A stretch of DNA of 64,000 nt, from contig NZ_CP054839.1 in the NCBI RefSeq assembly GCF_018141105.1, positions 1,488,001 through 1,552,000 of the forward strand. The letters are read 5' to 3'. This document shows, piece by piece, positions 16,441 through 24,526 of this stretch. The notes beneath the pieces are model-generated. The model saw only the letters and a list, made by a program, of their open reading frames with translations, was not told the origin of the DNA and ran no database searches. The position numbers and the translations under genes were made by a program. How positions within the stretch are numbered: the first letter of the stretch is position 1; the number at the start of each line of letters is the position of its first letter. The DNA is from Saccharopolyspora erythraea. GTDB lineage: Bacteria > Actinomycetota > Actinomycetes > Mycobacteriales > Pseudonocardiaceae.

Positions 16441-16902
16441 GGCCGGGATTCCCGGAACTTGCCTAACCGGCAACCGTTTTCGAGGAATGAGTAGTGGACA
16501 ACCCCCCAACCCCCGGGGGTGCTGCTACCTTGATCCCATGCAGGACGCAGCAGCGGTGACCGCGATGCTCGGCATGCTTGCCGGGCACGCGGTCACCGCT
16601 GTCTTCGCAACAGGTCGCTACTCGAACGCAGGCGTTCCACCAGTCCGATACACGCCTGCGGGGTAGCGAGCCGCGCTCCCCGCGTGAACTCCCCGGGAGC
16701 CGGCCTTGCTGGACGCACTTCTCAGGCTCGTGCAGTGGCTGCCGACGCTGGCGACGTTCGTCGCCGTCGGCTGGTTCTGCTGCGTCGGCTGGCCATGCTG
16801 ACCGCTTTCTTCCACCCGGACCACCAGGTCCGCAGGACCGCCCACGCCACCTTCCGCGACCTCCTCGCCGTGGTCACCAGGTGGCGCCGGTGGTGACCCC
16901 CC
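16441..16902. other. Intergenic region, 462 bp, between convergent genes
   Basis: No confident gene. ATG 16538 to TAG 16666 could encode a 42-residue peptide (MQDAAAVTAMLGMLAG...). A short frame near 16796-16896 could encode MLTAFFHPDHQV..., which is basic at the end. Neither has a clear ribosome site. The main feature is the inverted repeat described separately at 16551-16601. Confidence 0.4.
16551..16601 (+). terminator. Large inverted repeat downstream of the acyl-CoA operon
   Basis: CAGCGGTGACCGCG at 16551-16564 and its exact complement at 16588-16601 form a 14-bp stem with a 23-base loop. It lies about 110 bases after the maoC stop, between convergent operons. It has no T run, so it could be a terminator or mRNA 3'-end stabiliser; an operator is less likely. 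Confidence 0.5.
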
Positions 16903-18507
16903 TCACCGTCCGATGTGGATTCCCATACCCGGGCCCAGCGGGAGGTCCGCGTAGTAGAAGACCGTCAGGATCAGCGCCCAGGTGAGCCAGAACGGCACCA
17001 CGAACGGTGTCATCCTGGCCACCAGGGTGCCCAGCCCCGCGCCGGGTTCGTAGCGACGCAGGTAGCCCAGGATGATGATCATGTAAGGGTTCAGCGGAGT
17101 CATGATCTGGGTTGCCGAGTCACCGACCCGGAACGCCGCCTGGGCGAAGCCCGGCTCGAAGCCGAGCAGGACGAACATCGGCACGAACACCGATGCCATC
17201 AGCGTCCACAGGCTCGAGCCGGAGATGATGAACAGGTTGAGCACCGATGCCAGCACCATGAACCCGACGAACGCCGGGTAGCCGTCCAGTCCCAGCCCGC
17301 GCAGCAGGTCGGCGCCGGAAACCGCCAGCAACGACCCCAGGTTCGTCCAGTTGAACAGCGCGATGAACTGCCCGAGCATGAACGCCAGCACCAGGAAGCC
17401 GCTCATGTCGCGCAGCGCCTCGCCCATCAGCTTCGGCACGTCGGCCGCCCGGGAGATGGTGCCGACCGACGCCCCGTAGGCGATGCCGGGCACGAGGAAC
17501 GCCAGGAACGTCAGCGTCGTCACCGAGTCCATCAGAGGCGAGTCCGGCAGGAAGCCGCCGCTTTCGTTGCGCAGCGGCGAGTCCGGCCACAGCACCAGGA
17601 CCACGGTCGCGGCGGTGGCGGCCAGCAGCGCCGACCCCGCCCAGACCAGCCCCCGGCGCTCCGCGCCCCGCAGCTCGATGCCTTCGTGCGCGGTTTCCCG
17701 CCCTTCCCCGCCGACGTGTTCGTGCGCGGTGTCCTGGCCATCACCGTCGGCGTGTTCGCGCGGCACCCCCGTGCGCACCAGCCGCGGCTCGACGACCTTG
17801 TCGATCAGCCAGCCCGCCAGCAGCCCGAGCACGATCGAGGAGACGAGGTTGAAGAAGTAGTTCGACACCGGCGTCACGGGCGTCCCCGCGTGCGGCAGCG
17901 TCTCGGCGACCTTGTTGCTGATGCCGGAGAACAGGCCGTCGAGGCTGGTGACGACCGGCGCGGTGGAGTAACCGGCTCCCACGGCGGCGAATCCGCCGAG
18001 CAGGCCCGCGACAGGGTGGCGTCCGGCGGCCTTGAACACCAGCGCCGCCAGCGGCGGAATGATGATCATCGACGAGTCCGCCATCACGCTGCTGGTGATG
18101 CCGACCAGCCCGACCGCGTAGGGCAGCACCCACCTGGGCGCGCCGCCGAACGCCGCGCGCACCAGAGCGGTCAGCAGCCCCGTCCGCTCGGCCAGCCCGA
18201 CCGCGAGCATGATCGTGATGACGGTCTGCAACGGCGGGAAACCGATGAAGTTCCCGGGCATCTCGGTGAACAGGAACTCCAGCCCCGCACCGCTGAACGC
18301 GCCGCGGACCGGGATCTCCCGCGCGGCACCGGGAATCCGGACCGTGACGCCGAACGCCGCGACCACCGTCGAGACGACGGCGACCACGGCGAGCAGCAGT
18401 CCGAAGAGGAGGAACGGCTCGGGAAGCCGGTTCCCCACCCGCTCCAGGACGTTGAGCACCCGATCGAGCCGGGTGGCCCTGGCACCCGTGACGCCGCCGC
18501 TGGTCAT
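16903..18507 (-). CDS. AbgT-family transporter
   Basis: 534 residues with about 12 hydrophobic segments. AbgT hallmarks: LDRVLNVLERVGNRLPEPF at the N terminus, the re-entrant SSVMADSSMIIIPPLAALVF, GYSTAPVVTSLDGLFSGIS, and the C-terminal GDSATQIMTPLNPYMIII. AbgT proteins move p-aminobenzoyl-glutamate or export sulfonamides. The odd part is a hydrophilic loop at about residues 248-285, rich in His, Glu, Asp and Gly. It contains two near-copies of a GQDTAHEHV-like segment and is not typical of the family. Whether it imports folate breakdown products or exports drugs cannot be told from sequence. Confidence 0.92.
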   Translation of the reverse strand: MTSGGVTGARATRLDRVLNVLERVGNRLPEPFLLFGLLLAVVAVVSTVVAAFGVTVRIPGAAREIPVRGAFSGAGLEFLFTEMPGNFIGFPPLQTVITIMLAVGLAERTGLLTALVRAAFGGAPRWVLPYAVGLVGITSSVMADSSMIIIPPLAALVFKAAGRHPVAGLLGGFAAVGAGYSTAPVVTSLDGLFSGISNKVAETLPHAGTPVTPVSNYFFNLVSSIVLGLLAGWLIDKVVEPRLVRTGVPREHADGDGQDTAHEHVGGEGRETAHEGIELRGAERRGLVWAGSALLAATAATVVLVLWPDSPLRNESGGFLPDSPLMDSVTTLTFLAFLVPGIAYGASVGTISRAADVPKLMGEALRDMSGFLVLAFMLGQFIALFNWTNLGSLLAVSGADLLRGLGLDGYPAFVGFMVLASVLNLFIISGSSLWTLMASVFVPMFVLLGFEPGFAQAAFRVGDSATQIMTPLNPYMIIILGYLRRYEPGAGLGTLVARMTPFVVPFWLTWALILTVFYYADLPLGPGMGIHIGR

Positions 18508-18682
18508 CCACCGCTCCCGTCCGACAGCCCGACTCGCCGCGCGCGTGCCACGCGCTTGCGGGCCACCTCACCCGGTCGGCGGGCTCGGCGCAACCCCTTG
18601 GCGCCGATTCGGCGCAATGCCATGGGGCTCCGGTGCAACCGCGTGAAAAGTCCGGGTTCCGCAACGGTTCGCCTGTGGGTTC

Positions 18683-19486
18683 CTACGACTCCAGCGGCCG
18701 GACGGTGAGGATCTGGTGCGCTTGCCCGACCGGGCCCCGGACGTCGTGCAGGACGGTGCTGGTGAGGCCCTGGCCGTTGTCGCCGAAGACGACGCTGGTG
18801 TCCAGGCCGGTCCACCGGCCCTCGGGCTGACGGTGGAGGTGGATCGACAGGTCGACGTTGGGGAACATCCACTTCGTCGGCTCCTGGCGCACCGCGATGC
18901 CGTTCGCGGTGTCGACGAGGGCGACGTAGGACGCCAGCGGGCTCGCCTCCTCACCCGCCACCAGCGCGGTGGAGGTCGACACCCACGCCGTGGTGCGCCC
19001 GGGCTGGGGCGTGCCGACCGGACGGATGTCCAGGGAGCGGATGTAGCCGCCGGGCCACAGGGTGCTCAGCTCCCAGGGCTCCAGCGACTCCGGCGGCGCC
19101 AGCGGGTCCGGTTCACCCCCGGCGACGGCGCTGGTGTCCTGCTCCGACAGCAGCCACGCGCGGGCCCGCACGGCGGGGCGTCCACCGATGACCGCGGTGG
19201 CCTCCACCAGCTCGATGGTGCGGCCGGGCCGGGTCGTCTCCACCCGCACGTCGAACTCGTCGAGGGCGAGGCGGCCCAGGATGTCGAAGCTGATCCGGCT
19301 CATCACCAGCCCCGGCCGCTGTTCGCGCGCCCGCTCCTCCTCGATCGCGTGGACCATGAGGCCGCCGAGCGGGCTGAAGTGCTGCTCCTCGATGCTCCAC
19401 GCCCCGACGGCGTGGACGGTGGGCCGGTAGCGGTTCGGGCCGACGCGCTCGAAGTAGCCGGGCGCGCCGGTCGTCAGGTCGGTCAA
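18683..19486 (-). CDS. Acyl-CoA thioesterase-like double hot-dog protein
   Basis: 267 residues matching the TesB-like thioesterase superfamily. The N-terminal hot-dog includes FSPLGGLMVHAIEEE and RISFDILGRLALDEFDV. The second hot-dog includes SYVALVDTANGIA, MFPNVDLSIHLHRQPEG and TSVVFGDNGQGLTSTVLHD. The last two resemble the conserved C-terminal core (LSIHLHR and the Asp-containing ...D.GQG). The likely role is hydrolysis of acyl-CoA thioesters. It lies downstream of the azlCD genes on the minus strand but 47 bases away, and upstream of AbgT, so no operon is certain. Confidence 0.85.
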   Translation of the reverse strand: MTDLTTGAPGYFERVGPNRYRPTVHAVGAWSIEEQHFSPLGGLMVHAIEEERAREQRPGLVMSRISFDILGRLALDEFDVRVETTRPGRTIELVEATAVIGGRPAVRARAWLLSEQDTSAVAGGEPDPLAPPESLEPWELSTLWPGGYIRSLDIRPVGTPQPGRTTAWVSTSTALVAGEEASPLASYVALVDTANGIAVRQEPTKWMFPNVDLSIHLHRQPEGRWTGLDTSVVFGDNGQGLTSTVLHDVRGPVGQAHQILTVRPLES

Positions 19487-19533
19487 CTAAAAAGGTCCTC
19501 TCCTGGCTCGTTGCTCGGTTCGATGGTCCATGG

Positions 19534-19860
19534 TCACAGCGCGTTCACGAGGACGACGTAGCAGGCGGTGCCGATGCCGACGCTGAGGATCGTGCGCCGG
19601 CCGGAGGCCAGGTGGACTCCGATGGTGACGGCCACGGCCAGAAGCGCGTACGGGGCAGTCTCCGGGGCGGTGGTGACGGTGCCGTGCAGGGCCGTGCAGG
19701 CCAGGATCGCGAGGATGCCCACGGGCATCCACGACGACAGCGCACGCACCACGCGGGACTCGCGAAGCAGCCGCAGGGCCGCGAAGGGCACGGCGCGCAG
19801 CGCGAGCGTGATCGCGAAGACGATCGCCAGCACCGCGAAGAGGTAGCCGGTGCTAGGCAT
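19534..19860 (-). CDS. azlD: AzlD-type branched-chain amino acid transporter subunit
   Basis: 108 residues, about four hydrophobic segments (TGYLFAVLAIVFAITLALR and similar). RAVPFAALRLLRESRVVRALSSWMPVG is characteristic of AzlD. It pairs with AzlC to form a two-component exporter of branched-chain amino acids or analogues. Its ATG 19858-19860 overlaps the azlC stop by 8 bases, showing coupling. The start chosen gives the normal family length; longer readings in the frame have no likeness. Confidence 0.9.
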   Translation of the reverse strand: MPSTGYLFAVLAIVFAITLALRAVPFAALRLLRESRVVRALSSWMPVGILAILACTALHGTVTTAPETAPYALLAVAVTIGVHLASGRRTILSVGIGTACYVVLVNAL

Positions 19861-20599
19861 CGACGGCCTCTCGGCAGGTGCCGAACCGGACCGCGACGCC
19901 GTAGCGGACGAAAAGCAGCGCGACGAAGACCAGCAGTGCGACGAAAAGCGCCGCTCCGGGAGCGAGGACCAACGCGATCGCCGCACTTGCACCGGCAAGC
20001 AGCACCGAAGTGATCTCGCGCCGGGAGGTGAAGGCGTCCAGGGCGAGCACCGTGAACAACGCGCACAGCGCGAACTCCAGTCCCTCGATCGGCGCGGGCA
20101 GCGCGACCCCCACCGTGACGCCGACGAGGCCACCGCCGACCCAGTAGACCTGGCTGGCGATCTGCATCGCCAGCAGGCGGGCCGCCGAGCGCTCTGCGGC
20201 GGGCAGCGACGCGGAGACGGCGTAAGCCTCGTCGATCATCGCGTAGACGCTGTAGGCCCGCGCCAAGCGGTTTCGCACCAGGTGCAGCGGGAACGAGAAG
20301 GCGTAGAAGACGTGCCGGAAGTTCACGACGAAGACGGTCAGCGCGACCGCGGCCAGCGGAGCGGCCGCGGAGACCATGCCGACCAGGAGCAGTTCGAGCG
20401 AGCCGGCGAACGCCGCCAGGGAGAGCGCGGGGGCCAGCCACCACGGCAGCCCGGCTTGGACGACGAGCAGGCCCAGGGCGATGCCGAGCGGGAAGATCCC
20501 CAGCCCCGCAGAGAAGGAGTCGCCGATCCCGGCGGCGATGCGCTCGCGCCGCGGGGGCGAGGCCGCCGCGCCCAGCGGGTCGAGTACGGGTTGTTGCAC
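19853..20599 (-). CDS. azlC: AzlC-type branched-chain amino acid exporter
   Basis: About 248 residues with about 6-7 membrane segments. AzlC signatures include FPLGIALGLLVVQAGLPWW, FAGSLELLLVGMV, NFRHVFYAFSFP and AYSVYAMIDEAYAV. GTG 20597-20599 was chosen because GGGAG (20609-20613) lies 9 bases upstream. GTG 20620 is also open and adds seven residues. The gene is divergent from an Lrp/AsnC regulator 79 bases away, the common arrangement for Lrp-controlled amino acid exporters (BrnFE-like). Induction by a branched-chain amino acid or methionine through that regulator is inferred. Confidence 0.9.
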   Translation of the reverse strand: MQQPVLDPLGAAASPPRRERIAAGIGDSFSAGLGIFPLGIALGLLVVQAGLPWWLAPALSLAAFAGSLELLLVGMVSAAAPLAAVALTVFVVNFRHVFYAFSFPLHLVRNRLARAYSVYAMIDEAYAVSASLPAAERSAARLLAMQIASQVYWVGGGLVGVTVGVALPAPIEGLEFALCALFTVLALDAFTSRREITSVLLAGASAAIALVLAPGAALFVALLVFVALLFVRYGVAVRFGTCREAVDA

Positions 20600-20642
20600 G
20601 TGTCCATGCTCCCGCAACACCCGTGCTCTTTGGTTGCAAAGA

Positions 20643-20669
20643 TTGCCCGTTCACGCTGCCTCCGGGCAA
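20643..20669. promoter_or_regulatory. Inverted repeat in the azlC/lrp divergent promoter
   Basis: TTGCCCG at 20643-20649 and CGGGCAA at 20663-20669, 13 bases apart, lie between azlC (start 20599) and the Lrp gene (start 20679). Lrp-type proteins bind paired sites in such intergenic regions, so this is a candidate operator; the assignment is by position only. Confidence 0.45.
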
Positions 20670-20678
20670 CATTCACGC

Positions 20679-21119
20679 ATGGACAAACTCGATCGCGCAA
20701 TCATCGCGGAGCTGGAGCGTGACGGGCGCCTCACCAACGTCGAGCTCGCCGGTCGCGTCGGCCTCACGCCGGGGCCCTGCCTGCGCCGCGTGCAACGACT
20801 GGAGTCCGACGGGGTCATCCGCGGCTACCGCGCGGTCACCGACCCCGCGCACCTGGGGCGGTCGTTCGAGGTGCTGCTCGAGGTCACGCTCGAAGCCCAG
20901 GACGCGCGGACCGTCGAGCACTTCGAGACGACCATGGCCGGGTTCTCCGTGGTCCGGGAGCTGCGGAGGCTGTTCGGCGCGCCCGACTACTTCGTGCGCG
21001 TCGCGGTCGCCGACCTCGACGCCTACGAGACCTTCCTGAGCCGGCACGTCATGACCATCCCCAAGGTCGCACGCGTGACATCGCGCTTCACCATGAAGAC
21101 CCTCAAACAGCTCGACTGA
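20679..21119 (+). CDS. Lrp/AsnC-family transcriptional regulator
   Basis: 146 residues. N-terminal winged helix-turn-helix MDKLDRAIIAELERDGRLTNVELAGRVGLTPGPCLRRVQRL, typical of Lrp/BkdR. The C-terminal RAM ligand-binding domain includes PDYFVRVAVADLDAYE and a conserved FTMKTLKQ end. It is divergent from azlCD, so it probably senses an amino acid and switches on the exporter. The ATG at 20679 starts at the family's usual position. Confidence 0.93.
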   Translation: MDKLDRAIIAELERDGRLTNVELAGRVGLTPGPCLRRVQRLESDGVIRGYRAVTDPAHLGRSFEVLLEVTLEAQDARTVEHFETTMAGFSVVRELRRLFGAPDYFVRVAVADLDAYETFLSRHVMTIPKVARVTSRFTMKTLKQLD

Positions 21120-21169
21120 AGCCGCGCGCCAACGGCCGGCGACGACGTCCGACCACAGTGGACTAATCC

Positions 21170-22162
21170 CTACGCCGAGACGTCGTACGCCACGCGGCCG
21201 ACGGTCTTGCCGTCGCCGACCTCCTGGACCGCATCGGCCAGCCCCTCCAGGGGCACCCGCCGGCTGATCAGCGGTCGCACCGCGCCGGACTCGGCCAGCT
21301 TGGTCAGCTCGGCGTGCGCCTGCCGCGCCGTCTCCGGGTCGCGCTGCACGTAGAGGCCCCAGTGCAGGCCGACGATCGAGTAGTTCTTGATCAGGGCGTG
21401 GTTGAGCCCCGGGGTCTGGATGGTGCCGCCGGCGAACCCGATGATCAGGATGCGGCCCTCGAACGCGATGCACTTGGTCGAGCGCTGGTAGGTCTCACCG
21501 CCGACGGGGTCGTAGACCACGTCGGCGCCCCGGCCACCGGTGACCTCCTTGACCACCTGGACGAAGTCCTCCTGGTGGCGGTCGACCACGACGTCGGCGC
21601 CGAGATCACGTGCGACCTGGGCCTTTTCCGGCCCGCCGACCACGCCGACCACCGTGGCGCCCGCGGCCTTGCCGAGCTGGATCGCGGCGCTGCCGACCCC
21701 ACCCGCGGCAGCATGCACGAGCAGCGTCTCCCCGGCCCGCAGCCCGGCCCTCCGGTGCAGGCCGAACCAGCCGGTCTGGTATCCGATGTAGAGGGCGGAG
21801 GCTTCGGCGTCCGACAGGGTCTCCGGCGCGGGCAGCGCGCGGGCGGCGTCCAGCACGGCGTACTCGGCGAAAGCACCGCGAGGCATCACGGCACCGCCCA
21901 CGACGCGGTCACCGACGGCAGGCCCCTCGACGCCGGGACCGAGCTCGACGACCTCACCGCACAGCTCCACGCCGGGGGTGAACGGCAGCGGCGGCTTCAT
22001 CTGGTACTCGCCCCGGCAGAGCAGCACGTCCGGGAAGTTGACCGGGCTCGCCTTCACGCGCACCAACACCTGGCCGGCTTCGGGCTTCGGGTCCGCGACC
22101 TCCTCCAACCGCATGGCGTTCCGCGGTTGCCCGAGCTCGTGGACCTGCCACGCCTTGACCAT
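21170..22162 (-). CDS. NADPH:quinone oxidoreductase-like MDR-family enzyme
   Basis: 330 residues of the zinc-free medium-chain dehydrogenase/reductase family. The N-terminal catalytic-domain motif is SPVNFPDVLLCRGEYQ, followed by PFTPGVELCGEV. The NADPH-binding loop is HAAAGGVGSAAIQLGKAAGA. The usual zinc ligands are absent. It reduces quinones or the double bonds of enoyl compounds. An exact ACCGAC-TG-GTCGGT palindrome is centred about 27 bases before the ATG, so it probably belongs to the TetR regulon of the ligase and HAD-APH-ACAD operons. The tetR gene lies directly upstream on the same strand. The enzyme may act on enoyl-CoA intermediates, an inference. Confidence 0.92.
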   Translation of the reverse strand: MVKAWQVHELGQPRNAMRLEEVADPKPEAGQVLVRVKASPVNFPDVLLCRGEYQMKPPLPFTPGVELCGEVVELGPGVEGPAVGDRVVGGAVMPRGAFAEYAVLDAARALPAPETLSDAEASALYIGYQTGWFGLHRRAGLRAGETLLVHAAAGGVGSAAIQLGKAAGATVVGVVGGPEKAQVARDLGADVVVDRHQEDFVQVVKEVTGGRGADVVYDPVGGETYQRSTKCIAFEGRILIIGFAGGTIQTPGLNHALIKNYSIVGLHWGLYVQRDPETARQAHAELTKLAESGAVRPLISRRVPLEGLADAVQEVGDGKTVGRVAYDVSA

Positions 22163-22181
22163 GAGACACCTCGCAAACTGA

Positions 22182-22197
22182 GACCGACTGGTCGGTA
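22182..22197 (-). promoter_or_regulatory. Predicted TetR operator upstream of the quinone oxidoreductase
   Basis: GACCGACTGGTCGGTA contains ACCGAC-TG-GTCGGT, two perfect 6-bp arms. It is the exact reverse complement of the core at 26222-26235. It lies 20 bases upstream of the start codon at 22162 and between that gene and tetR (22272-22892). A repressor here would cover the promoter. Confidence 0.8.
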
Positions 22198-22271
22198 TGT
22201 TATCGGCGCGACCGGGACGTGTACACCCGCCGAACCATGCCATCGAAGCGGCGACCGCCGCCGGGGCGCCG

Positions 22272-22892
22272 TCAGGGGCGCAACGACGCCAGCAGCAGAT
22301 CGGCGAAGTTCTCCCCGACCTGCTCACCGGTCAGCTCCCCGTCCTGGTGGAACCAGGTGCCCAGGTGGTGCACGGCACCGAAGAAGAAGTCCACCACCAG
22401 GTCGGCCGACTTGTCGGAGCGGAACACGCCGCTGCGCTGGCCCTCCTCGATCAGCCTGCGCACCCGCTCGTGGTAGCGCCGCCGCTCCGCGCGCACCTCG
22501 GCCTTCTTGTCCGGGTGCAGCAGGTGCATCGAGCGGAAGAAGATCACCGTGTCGTCGAGGTTGGCCGCGGTCGTGGCGACCACGTCGGCGGCGACCGCGT
22601 GCAGCCGCTTCTCCACCGGCTCGGAGCTGTCGGCGGCGCTTTCCATCCGCGCCGTCTGCACCCGCAGCACCCGCGCGTAGATCTCGTAGAGCAGGTCGTC
22701 CTTGGAGCCGAAGTAGTGGTACATCGCCCCCTTGGTGACCCCGGCCGCGTCGACGATCTGCTGCACCGACGTCATCTCGAAGCCCTGCTCGGCGAAGAGC
22801 TTCGTGGCCACCGAAAGCAGCCTCTGCGGCACCGGCTCGCCCTCGGCCTCCGGGCCGCGGACCCCCGCGCCAACGCTACCTGCCCGCGCCAT
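22272..22892 (-). CDS. TetR-family regulator, predicted repressor of the acyl-CoA regulon
   Basis: 206 residues. N-terminal helix-turn-helix: LLSVATKLFAEQGFEMTSV..., DAAGVTKGAMYHYFGSKDDLL at about residues 25-70. The C-terminal domain (helices through FRSMHLLHPDKKAEVRAERRRY) looks like KstR2/FadR-type acyl-CoA sensors. It lies between the SDR/ligase genes and the quinone oxidoreductase. The palindrome ACCGAC-N2-GTCGGT occurs before the oxidoreductase, the ligase and the HAD-APH-ACAD operon but not obviously before this gene itself. I infer it represses all three units and is released by an acyl-CoA. Confidence 0.9.
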   Translation of the reverse strand: MARAGSVGAGVRGPEAEGEPVPQRLLSVATKLFAEQGFEMTSVQQIVDAAGVTKGAMYHYFGSKDDLLYEIYARVLRVQTARMESAADSSEPVEKRLHAVAADVVATTAANLDDTVIFFRSMHLLHPDKKAEVRAERRRYHERVRRLIEEGQRSGVFRSDKSADLVVDFFFGAVHHLGTWFHQDGELTGEQVGENFADLLLASLRP

Positions 22893-23003
22893 GACTGCCT
22901 CCCTAACCTCAGCAACCCAGGGTACTGACCAGCCCCATCCCCCACGCGCGGACCGGCCGCCCGCGGCGGCGCCGGGCGGTCGTACCCGTGCGCCGCCGCA
23001 CGC

Positions 23004-23771
23004 TCACGGCTGCTGGACGTGTCGCTGCAACTTGCGCATCCCGCCCTGCCAGCGGTCCGGATCGGCGGCGCGCAGCGCGTAGTACTCGGCGACCTCGGGG
23101 TGCGGCAGGATGAGGAAGCGCTTGTCCGCGAAGGACTCCAGCACCACCTCGGCGACCTGCTCCGGCTCCAGGGCTCCGTCGGCGAGCAGCCTCTGGCCGG
23201 TTTCGCCGCTGCTGCCCAGCATGTCGGTGCGCACGCCCTGCGGGCACAGCGCCTGCACGGTGATGCCGCGGTCGCCGTAGGTCACGGCCAGCCACTCGGC
23301 GAAGGCCAGCGCGCCGTGCTTGCTCACCGCGTACGGCGCCGAGCCGAGCATCGTCAGCAGCCCGGCCGCCGACACCGTCGCCAGGAAGTGCCCGCCGCTC
23401 CGCTCCAGCCAGTGCGGCAGCACCGCACGCGCCGCCCGGACGTGGGCCATGACGTTGACTTCCCACGCCTGCGCCCAGGATTCCTCGGGCGCCTCGGCGC
23501 CGCCGGTGTGCGCGACGCCGGCGTTGGCACAGAAGACGTCGATCCGCCCGTACCGGTCGAGCGCCGCGTCGACCAGCCGCCGCACGCCCTCCTCGCTCGC
23601 CGCGTCCCCGCCGACCGCGAGGCCGCCGGCTTCGTCGGCGACCCGCCGCGCGGCGTCCGCGTCGAGGTCGGCCACCACCACCCGCGCGCCCTGCGCGCCG
23701 AACTTGCGGGCCATCGCGGCGCCGATGCCGTTGCCGCCGCCGGTGACCACCACCACCGAGTCCCCGAGCAC
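23004..23771 (-). CDS. Short-chain dehydrogenase/reductase
   Basis: 255 residues. TGGGNGIG at residues 10-17, CANAG (in place of NNAG), Ser in ATVSAAG, YAVSKH and PQGVRTDM. These are all normal SDR motifs with Tyr-Lys catalysis. GTG 23769-23771 shares one base with the TAG of the previous SDR (TAGTG), which supports this start. It is the last of three coupled genes, acyl-CoA ligase, SDR, SDR. The substrate is probably a hydroxyacyl-CoA or a cyclic alcohol intermediate; unresolved. Confidence 0.92.
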   Translation of the reverse strand: MLGDSVVVVTGGGNGIGAAMARKFGAQGARVVVADLDADAARRVADEAGGLAVGGDAASEEGVRRLVDAALDRYGRIDVFCANAGVAHTGGAEAPEESWAQAWEVNVMAHVRAARAVLPHWLERSGGHFLATVSAAGLLTMLGSAPYAVSKHGALAFAEWLAVTYGDRGITVQALCPQGVRTDMLGSSGETGQRLLADGALEPEQVAEVVLESFADKRFLILPHPEVAEYYALRAADPDRWQGGMRKLQRHVQQP

Positions 23772-24526
23772 TACACACCTCCGGTCAGCGTGACACCGCC
23801 GTCGAGCACCAGGACCTGGCCGGTGACCCACGACGCGTCGTCGGAGAGCAGGAACGCCGCCGCACCGCCGATGTCGGAGGGGATTCCCAGCCGCTTCAAC
23901 GGATAGGCGTCGGCGACGGCCTCCTCCTTGTCCTCGTAGAGCGCGGTCGCGAACTTCGTCTTGACCACCGCGGGCGCCACGGCGTTGACCCGGATCGACG
24001 GCCCGAGCTCCACCGCCAGCTCCTGGGTGACGTGGGCCAGCATGGCCTTGGTGGCGCCGTAGAAACCGATGCCCGGCGCGGGCTTGAGACCGGCCACAGA
24101 GGACACGTTGAGCACCGAGCCGCCGTGTTCGCGCATCCACGCCCCGTAGACCTGCTGCGTCCACGACAGCGCGCCCAGCACGTTGACCTCGAAGGTCTTG
24201 CGGGCTACCGCGTGGTCCAGCTCGATCATCGGCCCGTAGGCGGGGTTGATGCCCGCGTTGTTCACCAGCGCGTCGACCCGGCCGAAGGTCTCCACGGTGC
24301 GCGCGATCGCCTCGGCCTGGTGCTCGGCGTCGTCGCCCTTGCCCGCCACGGCGATGGCGTGCTCCGGGCCGCCGAGCCCGCGCACCGCCTCCTCCAGCGG
24401 CTCGGGCTTGCGGGCCGTCAGGCACACCTTCGCGCCCTCGGACACCAGCCGCTCGGCGATGGCCAGACCGATGCCCCTGCTGGCACCGGTCACGATCGCG
24501 ACCCGGCCGTCGAAACGCTTGCTCAT
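23771..24526 (-). CDS. Short-chain dehydrogenase/reductase, DHRS4/FabG-like
   Basis: 251 residues: TGASRGIG near residue 14, VNNAGINPAYGPM, NVSSVAGLKP, YGATKA and the end VTGQVLVLDGGVTLTGG. NAGINP is a common signature of DHRS4-like carbonyl reductases in actinobacteria. ATG at 24524-24526 overlaps the stop of the ligase gene (ATGA). It most likely oxidises a 3-hydroxyacyl-CoA or reduces a carbonyl in the same pathway as the ligase. Confidence 0.93.
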   Translation of the reverse strand: MSKRFDGRVAIVTGASRGIGLAIAERLVSEGAKVCLTARKPEPLEEAVRGLGGPEHAIAVAGKGDDAEHQAEAIARTVETFGRVDALVNNAGINPAYGPMIELDHAVARKTFEVNVLGALSWTQQVYGAWMREHGGSVLNVSSVAGLKPAPGIGFYGATKAMLAHVTQELAVELGPSIRVNAVAPAVVKTKFATALYEDKEEAVADAYPLKRLGIPSDIGGAAAFLLSDDASWVTGQVLVLDGGVTLTGGV

